From the NCBI GenBank assembly GCA_023405875.1, contig JAEXXN010000315.1, positions 1 through 12,527 on the forward strand: DNA of 12,527 nt, given 5' to 3'. The position numbers and the translations under genes are program-made. The DNA is from Bacillota bacterium. GTDB lineage: Bacteria > Bacillota > Clostridia > Lutisporales > Lutisporaceae. The notes below the pieces were generated by a model that made no database searches, was not told the DNA's origin, and saw nothing but the letters and a program-made list of their open reading frames with translations. Positions 6,771 to 12,527 of this stretch are shown piece by piece; the stretch's first letter is position 1; every line of letters begins with the position of its first letter.

Positions 6771-7115
6771 TCAGCCTATTTCCTTTGAATACAACTGATT
6801 TGAAGGATTAGGACTTATAGTGACATATACAGTCATATCCTCTGTAACCGAGGGGATGCTGAAATCATCCTCGCCTTTGGCAAATACCACAGAGCCCTTT
6901 ACCAGCCTTTCCGTTTCCTCGTTGATCTGAATCTGTCCGCTGCCGCTCAGCACCGTCATTACCAGGGATGTGTTTTCGTGCTTGTGTACCGGCAGTACAT
7001 GGCCTCTTTTCATATTGAGCACAAAGCACAGAACATCCCTGGTAGAAAAAAGCACACGCTTTGTGAAGGTATTGTCGTGAAACACTATGCTGTCGGCTAC
7101 ATTTTTGATATCCAA
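6771..7115 (-). CDS. Small single-domain cupin protein with incomplete metal site
   Basis: This 114-residue protein forms one cupin beta-barrel. The first motif region, GHVLPVHKHENTSLVMTVLSG (38-58), keeps the HxH pair (His44, His46) but has Ser/Leu where the motif Glu usually stands. The second motif region, KGSVVFAKGEDDFSIPS, lacks the His expected after the Gly and has Asp-Asp-Phe instead. Metal binding is therefore doubtful, and a ligand-binding or structural role is as likely as catalysis. Translation starts at a TTG codon, 6 nt after a perfect AGGAGGT (7122-7128). The gene is convergent to the MFS gene and follows the primosome genes beyond a terminator, so it is probably a separate unit. 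Function unknown. Confidence 0.78.
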   Translation of the reverse strand: MDIKNVADSIVFHDNTFTKRVLFSTRDVLCFVLNMKRGHVLPVHKHENTSLVMTVLSGSGQIQINEETERLVKGSVVFAKGEDDFSIPSVTEDMTVYVTISPNPSNQLYSKEIG

Positions 7116-7154
7116 GGAAGTACCTCCTGATTCTATATTATTCTTGCTTATAGC

Positions 7155-7182
7155 ATTATAAAAAAAGAAGCCTGTTATTCAG
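7155..7182 (-). promoter_or_regulatory. Possible sigma-A promoter of the cupin gene
   Basis: On the - strand a perfect TATAAT lies at 7155-7160, with CTGAAT (3 of 6 matches) 16 bp upstream at 7177-7182. Transcription would start near 7148, about 33 nt before the TTG start. The -35 box is weak and overlaps the dnaI terminator hairpin. Confidence 0.35.
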
Positions 7183-7184
7183 GC
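7160..7184 (-). terminator. Rho-independent terminator of the dnaD-dnaI unit
   Basis: Read on the - strand, GCCTG (7180-7184) pairs with CAGGC (7170-7174) around a 5-nt loop and is followed at once by TTCTTTTTTT. It lies 36 nt after the ATPase gene's stop codon. The stem is short (5 bp) but the U tract is strong. Confidence 0.65.
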
Positions 7185-7219
7185 GGATTTACATAAGGCG
7201 GAAAAACAAGCTTTGTTGT

Positions 7220-8200
7220 CTATAGTATACCTTTTTTTATCAGACGGATATCTTCACCTACAAATTTGCAGGCCTCAAAGTTTCCGATTATCCTGGACAC
7301 TATCCTTTCGGAATAGGTATTCTGGAAATCCTGGACACTCAGGTTCGTTGATATCACCATCTTTCTGCCGTTAATTATCCTCTTGTTCAGTATATTGTAG
7401 ACGACCTGGTTGGAGAACTGGGTAAAAAGCTCGGTGCCAAGGTCATCCATAATCAGCAGGTCGCAATTATATATTTCATTTAAATATGGTATATTTGCTT
7501 CTTCGTGGTCGAAATCAAACTTATATTTCCTCATTGCATCGATCAGATCGGGCACTGTATTATAAAGGACGCTTTTGCCCCTATCCAGCAGATCCTTCGC
7601 TATTGAGTTGCATAAGAAGGTCTTTCCGAGTCCGGGGCTGCCGATAAAGAAGAGGTTTGTGCCATGCTGGTCAAAATCCTTGACAAAATCAATGCATTTC
7701 TTGTATATTTCCTGCATGTTCTTCAGGGGAGATATGCCGCCGGCATCAGGCTCCCTGGAATAATATTCCCAGCGGAACTGCTCGAAATTTTCTTTGTCAA
7801 GGACAGACCCGAAATTTGAACGCTCATAATTCTGGTATATTTCCTTCTGTATGAAGCACCTGCATTTTTCATAACCGGCAAAGCCGGTATCCTTGCAGGT
7901 CTTGCACAGGTATATATCATCCAGGTAATCTATAGCATACTTATTGGCTGACAATATTTCGGCCTTCTCCACCTTCAGGTCCAGCTGCTGCTTTTTCAGC
8001 CTGGCAAGAAGAGCTTCCGGGTCTTCAGCCTTATTGAGAATGGCTCTTGTAATATCTATGCTGAGCTTTACCAGCTCCTCTTCGATCTGCCTGAGCCTGG
8101 GAAAGCGGCTGTAGAGAGCCTGCTTGCGCCGCTCCTGCTCCTCCTTGCTGTCCTTTCGTACCTGCTCGTATTGTTTCAGTATAGCTTGAGTGTTACTCAC
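7220..8200 (-). CDS. dnaI: DnaI/DnaC-like helicase-loader ATPase
   Basis: This 326-residue AAA+ protein is of the DnaC/DnaI/IstB type that loads the replicative helicase during primosome assembly. The N-terminal part (about 1-95) is helical and coiled-coil-like. It is followed by a four-Cys zinc motif (Cys99, Cys102, Cys113, Cys115), as in the helicase-binding domain of Bacillus DnaI. The ATPase has Walker A GSPGLGKT (187-194), Walker B LLIMDDLG (248-255), sensor I ISTN (283-286) and the arginine-finger-type SERIVSRI (297-304). The start is a GTG that overlaps the end of the upstream dnaD-like gene by 8 bp, so translation is coupled. The neighbouring DnaD-type gene argues for a chromosomal primosome role rather than a transposon IstB. 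The symbol follows Bacillus usage; databases may call it dnaC. Confidence 0.9.
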   Translation of the reverse strand: MSNTQAILKQYEQVRKDSKEEQERRKQALYSRFPRLRQIEEELVKLSIDITRAILNKAEDPEALLARLKKQQLDLKVEKAEILSANKYAIDYLDDIYLCKTCKDTGFAGYEKCRCFIQKEIYQNYERSNFGSVLDKENFEQFRWEYYSREPDAGGISPLKNMQEIYKKCIDFVKDFDQHGTNLFFIGSPGLGKTFLCNSIAKDLLDRGKSVLYNTVPDLIDAMRKYKFDFDHEEANIPYLNEIYNCDLLIMDDLGTELFTQFSNQVVYNILNKRIINGRKMVISTNLSVQDFQNTYSERIVSRIIGNFEACKFVGEDIRLIKKGIL

Positions 8201-9218
8201 TTAACTCACCTCTGCTTTTTTTAAGCCAGGATTCCTCCAGGGATTTTGCATCGTACTTCCGGTTGGTAAAATTGTTGAAGGTGGGCTTTGCAGCCTTTGA
8301 GCCTTTTTTCTCTTCCTTCGGCGCCTTTACCAGGTAAGCATCGATTTCCTGAAGGGTAGTAAAGCCCTTTTCATGCCATTCGCACAGTATCTTGTCTATG
8401 TAATTGAAGGAGGGCTTCAGTGTCTTCGCGGTCAGCTCACAGGCCTTCAATACGATATCTTCTCCATAGCCCAAGGTATAGAACCATTTCTGAAGCATAT
8501 CCTCCTCTGCCGAAGTCGGCTGCCGTCCGATCCTCAGATAGTTGAGCACCTTGCCGTACCTCTGCCATTTTTCCTTGTGGCGCAGATTATACTGCTCCGC
8601 CTTTTCCACAGAGTCAATCCCGGCATCAAACCAGTTTTTTGCAACCTGCTTCAGATAGGGCATATCCTTTTTATCCCTTGAGATACAATCTTCAACAAGC
8701 AGGCGGATAACCTCCGGGGGGAAGCTGTAATCCTCCATCCAATCCAGAAAGGCAAAGAGCTCACTTGATGACAATTCCCGTCCAAACAGCTTGCGGAAGT
8801 GTTCAAACATGTCTCTTACATGGGGACTGCTCCTGGCGTTGATTATACGCTCGGGACTGTATTTGCCGACTGCTTCCTTCTTTTCCTTTATATTGAGCAT
8901 GATCTCCTTGATAGTCAGATATTCTACGGTATAGCCTTCCTCCGAGCCGGCATGGGTATAAGGATATAATCTTATGATATTCTGCTCGACCCAGTATCTC
9001 CAGGCGGCACTTACATCCTCGGTGGATATTTTAAGTGTTTTTGCCACAGTTTCATTGGAAAGCATATTATTGACATAGCTCTGGGAATACTTGAGCCCCA
9101 GAAGATATACCTTGACATGGCTTGCGGGGGCAGAAGGCATGTAATGGCTTATAAAAAGGTTCTCCACGATAGTCTGCCCAAGATCCTCGTTATTTGATTT
9201 TATACGGAATAAATTCAT
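8193..9218 (-). CDS. DnaD-domain primosome protein (DnaB/DnaD type)
   Basis: This 341-residue DNA replication initiation protein belongs to the Firmicute DnaD/DnaB group, which remodels origin DNA and recruits the helicase loader. Residues about 15-105 look like a winged-helix domain (KYSQSYVNNMLSNETVAKTL, then a Tyr/Leu-rich end). Two DnaD-type helical domains follow, at about 132-205 (ending YLKQVAKNWFDAG) and about 219-292 (ending YIDKILCEWHEKG), each with the Tyr-Trp-Gly signature of the family. The tail (296-341) is basic and Ser/Asn-rich. The ATG has AAGGAG (9229-9234) 10 nt upstream. It is first in a two-gene unit with the overlapping helicase-loader gene. Two DnaD domains make it closer in layout to Bacillus DnaB than to DnaD, so I leave the symbol blank. 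Confidence 0.88.
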   Translation of the reverse strand: MNLFRIKSNNEDLGQTIVENLFISHYMPSAPASHVKVYLLGLKYSQSYVNNMLSNETVAKTLKISTEDVSAAWRYWVEQNIIRLYPYTHAGSEEGYTVEYLTIKEIMLNIKEKKEAVGKYSPERIINARSSPHVRDMFEHFRKLFGRELSSSELFAFLDWMEDYSFPPEVIRLLVEDCISRDKKDMPYLKQVAKNWFDAGIDSVEKAEQYNLRHKEKWQRYGKVLNYLRIGRQPTSAEEDMLQKWFYTLGYGEDIVLKACELTAKTLKPSFNYIDKILCEWHEKGFTTLQEIDAYLVKAPKEEKKGSKAAKPTFNNFTNRKYDAKSLEESWLKKSRGELSE

Positions 9219-9277
9219 AAATATTGCACTCCTTGGCGGTATTTAGACCTTTCTGATATTAATTCCAATTTATAATA

Positions 9278-9286
9278 ATTATACCA
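9278..9286 (-). promoter_or_regulatory. Extended -10 promoter for the dnaD-dnaI unit
   Basis: On the - strand TGGTATAAT (9278-9286) gives a perfect TATAAT preceded by the extended -10 TGn element. No good -35 box lies 16-18 bp upstream, as is common for extended -10 promoters. The predicted start near 9271 leaves a leader of about 50 nt. Confidence 0.6.
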
Positions 9287-9640
9287 CATATGACATTTTT
9301 AATCGCAGCAGGAAAGTATATCTTTTTACGGAATTAGCTTTACATAATTTGAAGCTGCTGTTTCTCGCTGCATTTTTTGCCGCTATGATGCATAAGCTAG
9401 TTTAAATATTACCAAAATATGAATAAAATAACACCTGCAGAAAAAATTTTTCGCCCAATGTTGACATCTGGGTATAAAAATAGAGGAGGGGTAAAGGCTT
9501 ATAGAGCAAATAAATGTCATGGACTGTCGAATCAAAAATACAGCCCCGACAGGGAGCAGGTATAAAGCAGACAACTTTGAATATTAATAAGTATAAGAAA
9601 TATAAGGATTATGTAATAATATGGCGGTAGACATAAAAAG
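9287..9640. other. AT-rich gene-free stretch between divergent units
   Basis: No supportable gene, RNA gene or riboswitch is visible in this stretch. A 63-codon - strand frame (9383-9574) lacks a convincing ribosome binding site and has no recognisable protein features. CAGCAG (about 9306) and CTGCTG (about 9355) could pair only at long distance. A TTGACA at 9461-9466 has no -10 partner at proper spacing. A weak sigma-A-like pair, TTGAAT (9577-9582) and TATAAG (9601-9606, 18-bp spacing), could add a second promoter for the downstream peptidase gene. Confidence 0.5.
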
Positions 9641-9669
9641 TTGAATTAAGAGTATGGTTATAGTAAAAT
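9641..9669 (+). promoter_or_regulatory. Candidate sigma-A promoter of the M23 peptidase gene
   Basis: TTGAAT (9641-9646, 4 of 6 matches) and TAAAAT (9664-9669, 5 of 6) are separated by 17 bp. Transcription would start near 9676 and give a leader of about 145 nt. Such matches occur by chance in AT-rich DNA, so the call is tentative. Confidence 0.45.
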
Positions 9670-9706
9670 AGTACTCGGGTACTATCCAGAATACACCTGT
9701 AAGGTG
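9668..9706 (+). other. Two small hairpins in the M23 gene leader
   Basis: ATAGTAC (9668-9674) pairs with GTACTAT (9679-9685) around TCGG. CACC (9694-9697) pairs with GGTG (9703-9706). They sit at or just after the predicted start site and could be operators or leader RNA structures. A further CGGGAT/ATCCCG pair lies at 9734-9739 and 9759-9764. I could not match them to a known riboswitch, including the c-di-AMP class sometimes found before cell-wall hydrolase genes. Confidence 0.35.
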
Positions 9707-9819
9707 AATTCAATAGTAAGAACAAAGCTTTTGCGGGATTTTGACAGTACTGCCCGGTATCCCGTGAAATGCCTTATACCTTGGAAAAGGCCGTAATCTT
9801 TGCTCAAGGAGGCGAATGG

Positions 9820-11304
9820 ATGGAGGAAAGTAAGTTAAAGGAAACGATAGCTCGGTGCAAAACCAAGCTTTCTAATGGGACCCAATATGTCGGAAATGCT
9901 CTTAAGAGTTGTAGTAAAAAGATTTTAAGCTTATTTGACAGCTCATTACATAGAAATAAATTTGCCAGGAAGATAGTAAATAAACAGAGATTCGTTCTGG
10001 TATGCGGCGTAATTGCAATGCTTATCATCACTACAATGTTGTTTGTATTCTCAGGAAGCGCATATACAGTGAAGATCAACGGAAACGAAATCTGCAAGGT
10101 CAGGAACCAGAAGGCTGTTGAAAGCGCACTGCAGCTCCTGAAGCAGAAATACAAGGAAAGTACTGAGACCGAAATAAACTTTACAAGTGAATTAACCTAT
10201 GAAAAATCTAGGGCTTCCAGTAAAGAGGTATTGAAGGATGAACCCCTTGCAGAGGTTTTGAGCAAAAACATAAAGTTCCAGGTACAGGCCTGCAGCATAT
10301 ATGCAGGGGGCAGCAAGATCGCGGTGTTGAAATCAAAGGAGTTGGCTGAGGCGCTTCTCAAGGAGATACAGGACAAGGGCCTGGGTGATGCCGACAGGTC
10401 AAAGCTCAAGGAGATAGGCTTCGCAGAAAAGGTGGAGCTGAAGGATGAATTCACAGATGCCTCAGAAATAGCAGATAAGGATGAGATAATCAGCTTTATC
10501 ATAAAAGGGACCAATGAGACCAAAACCCACACCATAGAATCAGGTGAAAGCTTCTGGTCAATATCAAGGAAATATAATATGTCCCTGGAAGACCTGCAGA
10601 AATCCAACCCGGGAGTAAATCCGGAAAAGGTCAAGATAGGTCAGGTAATAAGCCTTGTTGTACCGAAGCCTTTATTAAGTGTGAAAACTGTACAGACTGT
10701 TACCTCCAAGGAAAGGGCAGATTTTGAGCAGCAGGTGGAGTTCAGCAGCTCCCTGTACAAGGATGAATCTACTGTAAAGGTAAAAGGCGTCTACGGGGAA
10801 AAGGAAGTTGTTGCCGACATCACCAAGGTCAACGGTATTGAGACAGGGCGGACCGTTCTGAGCGAAAAGGTCATAAAGGAACCCAAGACCCAGGTTATCG
10901 TCAAGGGTACCAAGGAGCCTCCGCCAAAGAAGGGAACCGGAACCTTCTCATATCCGGCAAGAGGCAGCATATCCTCAAGGTACGGACAGCGGTGGGGAAG
11001 GGCACATACAGGTATAGATATTGCAGCTCCTTACGGTTCTGCTGTAAAGGCCTCCGACGGAGGAGTAGTAACCTTTGTAGGCTGGGAAGGCGGCTATGGA
11101 AAGCTGATAAAGATAGACCACGGTGCAAATTTTGTATCCTATTACGGACATCTCAGCAGCTACAAGGTGAAGGTAGGGCAGAAGGTCTACAAGGGCGAGA
11201 CTATAGGCCTGGTAGGAAGCACCGGCAACAGCACCGGACCTCACTTGCATTTTGAAATCAGGAAAAGCGGCGCTGTACAGAATCCCCTTACATATTTGAA
11301 ATAA
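9820..11304 (+). CDS. Membrane-anchored LysM-G5-M23 cell-wall endopeptidase
   Basis: This 494-residue protein is a LytM/M23 zinc endopeptidase expected to cut peptide cross-bridges of peptidoglycan, or to act as a degradation scaffold. A basic cytoplasmic N-terminus (about 1-56) precedes one membrane helix (57-77, FVLVCGVIAMLIITTMLFVF), and the rest lies outside the membrane. Residues about 80-232 are a Lys/Glu-rich region of no named family. A LysM peptidoglycan-binding domain follows (236-281, THTIESGESFWSIS onward), then a G5 domain (about 285-364) and the M23 domain (375-494). The M23 zinc set is complete: HTGID (His396, Asp400), His443 in YYGH and HLH (His475, His477), so it should be active. 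The start at 9820 is chosen because AAGGAGG lies 7 nt upstream. An in-frame ATG at 9769 has no such site. It is convergent with the S8 protease gene. Confidence 0.93.
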   Translation: MEESKLKETIARCKTKLSNGTQYVGNALKSCSKKILSLFDSSLHRNKFARKIVNKQRFVLVCGVIAMLIITTMLFVFSGSAYTVKINGNEICKVRNQKAVESALQLLKQKYKESTETEINFTSELTYEKSRASSKEVLKDEPLAEVLSKNIKFQVQACSIYAGGSKIAVLKSKELAEALLKEIQDKGLGDADRSKLKEIGFAEKVELKDEFTDASEIADKDEIISFIIKGTNETKTHTIESGESFWSISRKYNMSLEDLQKSNPGVNPEKVKIGQVISLVVPKPLLSVKTVQTVTSKERADFEQQVEFSSSLYKDESTVKVKGVYGEKEVVADITKVNGIETGRTVLSEKVIKEPKTQVIVKGTKEPPPKKGTGTFSYPARGSISSRYGQRWGRAHTGIDIAAPYGSAVKASDGGVVTFVGWEGGYGKLIKIDHGANFVSYYGHLSSYKVKVGQKVYKGETIGLVGSTGNSTGPHLHFEIRKSGAVQNPLTYLK

Positions 11305-11320
11305 AAGCTTACAAATACAT

Positions 11321-11360
11321 AAAGATTGAGGAAGACGCTTATAGCTCCTCAATCTTTTTT
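11321..11360. terminator. Terminator shared by the M23 and S8 genes
   Basis: AAAGATTGAGGA (11321-11332) pairs perfectly over 12 bp with TCCTCAATCTTT (11346-11357) and runs into a T tract ending near 11360, a strong Rho-independent terminator for the + strand. The right arm lies inside the last codons of the convergent S8 gene (stop at 11339-11341). The A-rich left flank could let it also end - strand transcripts. Confidence 0.85.
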
Positions 11361-12527
11361 ATATCTATCCTTCCGGCGCCCTGGGCACTTTTTAACTCAT
11401 TTATTGAGGTGCAGAGCCTTTTTAAAATGCTCTTCACATCCTCAGGTGAAAGGCCGGGCTTCTTCTGATACAGGAGCACTGCGGCGGCGGCAGTCATACA
11501 TGCAGACACAGAGGTCCCGCTTATTTGGGTGTAATGCTGCCCTGCAAGCTTTGCGTGAGTATATGAGTTCTTCCCCGGTATATAGCCTGTGTCGGCATTG
11601 AGTGCGGCTATCTTGCAGCCGGGCATTACGGCGTCGGGCTTATCGGTTTTGCCTGTCACAGGACCGCGGCCGCTGAAGCCGGCAACCTGCGGTGAAGCAC
11701 CGGCCGTCGTGCAGGCGCCGGTGGTGAAGCTGGAGCCGCAGCTTCCGGGCGAAGTTATGCTTGCCTCATAAGGCCCGAGGTTCCCACTGCAGGTACAGAC
11801 AAAAATACCGCTTTTCCACAGGCTTTCTGCCGCAAGGCTCATGATGTCGAAGCCTCTATGCAGCTCAAGGCTGCCGAAGGGAAGTACCACAACCCTTATA
11901 TTGTTCTTTTCCCGTACATTGCATATCCACTGCATTGCAGCGAGGATATCGGAGTAGCAGCCGTACCCGAGGCTGTTAAAGGCCTTGGCACATATTATAT
12001 TGCAGTCGTAGGCCGCTGTTTTGAATCTTCCGTCTGTAGAGGCTCCAAAGGCCGCCCCGATGCATGCGGTGCCGTGACCGTTGTCGTCGTAGGGCCCCTC
12101 CAGCTCGTTGATGAAATCCTTAAAGGCTGTGAGCCTGTTTCGAGGCTTCACAAGATCGGGATGAGGATAAACGCCTGAGTCGATAAAAGCTGCCGAGATG
12201 CCTTTCCCGCTTAGATGGATATTGGGAGCTTCGGTGGGCTGGATATCTTTTTCCCTGTCCCCGGTGCTGCCCATAAGACAAGCAGTACCGTCAAAATAAA
12301 TTTTTGAGATCTCGACGATACTACTTATGGAGTCAAAATTGCTGGCATGTATTTTTCCGGTAACTGCGTTTAAAAAGGGAAGCTGGTATTTTATTTTGAG
12401 GCCGGCTCTTTTCAGCCGGGACTCAAGCTGGGCTTCCAACGGCCTCCGGAAGGTTATTATAACCGGAATTATTTTGACCTTACGGATAGAAAGCAGCTGA
12501 TTTATCGATGGCTCTATCCTTTTGAAA
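11339..12527 (-). CDS. Subtilisin-family (S8) serine protease, 5' end cut by the window edge
   Basis: This is a serine endopeptidase of the subtilase family. Counting from the in-frame TTG at 12437-12439, the catalytic triad is Asp87 (AFIDSGV), His122 (NGHGTA) and Ser310 (GTSVSACM), with oxyanion Asn220 in CSGN, so it looks active. The reading frame has no stop from that TTG to the right edge. The added 29 residues include IIPVIITFRRP, which with the following residues reads like an inhibitor-I9-type propeptide (to about residue 50). The TTG also lacks a ribosome binding site. The true start is therefore probably a little beyond the window. Whether there is a signal peptide cannot be seen; the visible N-terminus gives no sign of one, so an intracellular or spore-associated protease is possible. 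It converges on the M23 gene and shares its terminator. Confidence 0.9.
   Translation of the reverse strand, partial: FKRIEPSINQLLSIRKVKIIPVIITFRRPLEAQLESRLKRAGLKIKYQLPFLNAVTGKIHASNFDSISSIVEISKIYFDGTACLMGSTGDREKDIQPTEAPNIHLSGKGISAAFIDSGVYPHPDLVKPRNRLTAFKDFINELEGPYDDNGHGTACIGAAFGASTDGRFKTAAYDCNIICAKAFNSLGYGCYSDILAAMQWICNVREKNNIRVVVLPFGSLELHRGFDIMSLAAESLWKSGIFVCTCSGNLGPYEASITSPGSCGSSFTTGACTTAGASPQVAGFSGRGPVTGKTDKPDAVMPGCKIAALNADTGYIPGKNSYTHAKLAGQHYTQISGTSVSACMTAAAAVLLYQKKPGLSPEDVKSILKRLCTSINELKSAQGAGRIDIKKIEEL

Noticed and set aside
9461..9466. TTGACA box as a promoter of the M23 gene; likewise TTGACA at 9741-9746
   Set aside because: Neither has a -10-like hexamer 16-18 bp downstream; the nearest TATA-like runs are at 6 and about 27 bp.
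9383..9574. 63-codon - strand frame in the gene-free stretch
   Set aside because: No convincing ribosome binding site and an odd composition with no domain or signal that I recognise.
9540..9819. c-di-AMP or c-di-GMP riboswitch before the M23 gene
   Set aside because: I looked for the conserved GGGGACCCA, GGGGTGAA and CTAACCTCG blocks and for GEMM-type motifs and found none.
11985..12003. Second sigma-54-like element (TTGGCAC ... TTGC) on the + strand
   Set aside because: The spacer is 8 bp instead of 5 and the site is antisense within the S8 coding sequence.
1..12527. CRISPR arrays, tRNA/rRNA genes, insertion sequences
   Set aside because: No regularly spaced repeats, no tRNA- or rRNA-like segments and no transposase motifs. 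The IstB-like ATPase is explained better by its DnaD neighbour and zinc motif.

Overview
The window looks like a chromosomal segment from a low-to-moderate GC Gram-positive bacterium, most likely a member of the Clostridia. The reasons are strong AGGAGG-type ribosome binding sites, several TTG/GTG starts, a DnaD-like plus DnaI-like primosome gene pair, and a LysM-G5-M23 cell-wall peptidase. No genus can be named from the sequence alone. There are no RNA genes, mobile elements or CRISPR arrays.

Region 1 (1-6769, + strand) is a sigma-54 catabolic locus. It opens with the 3' end of a sigma-54 activator gene (bacterial enhancer-binding protein). A 429-bp gap follows, holding a near-perfect -24/-12 promoter (998-1014) and, about 155-180 bp upstream of its predicted start site, two near-identical 13-bp palindromes that fit an activator-binding enhancer. 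Downstream are six co-directional genes: an AstE/AspA-like (M14-type) zinc deacylase, a DUF5058-type six-helix membrane protein, a second six-helix membrane protein I cannot assign to a family, an AbgB-like M20 amidohydrolase, a RidA enamine/imine deaminase, and an MFS transporter. A bidirectional terminator closes the set. The simplest reading is an inducible pathway that takes up an N-acyl or peptide-like amide, hydrolyses it with one or both metallohydrolases and detoxifies enamine by-products of amino-acid catabolism. The substrate cannot be read from the sequence. The two adjacent membrane proteins are the best candidate here for an undescribed two-subunit transport system.

Region 2 (6771-9286, - strand) is, in transcription order, a dnaD-like gene, a dnaI/dnaC-like helicase-loader ATPase gene overlapping it by 8 bp, a Rho-independent terminator, and a small cupin gene with an incomplete metal site. 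The primosome pair has an extended -10 promoter in front of it.

Region 3 (9287-12527) is a roughly 530-bp gene-free stretch with a candidate sigma-A promoter and two small hairpins, then a membrane-anchored LysM-G5-M23 peptidase on the + strand. Convergent to it is a subtilisin-family (S8) protease on the - strand, which shares a terminator hairpin with the M23 gene. The S8 frame stays open to the right edge of the window, so this gene is cut off at its 5' end and the TTG at 12439 is probably not its start.
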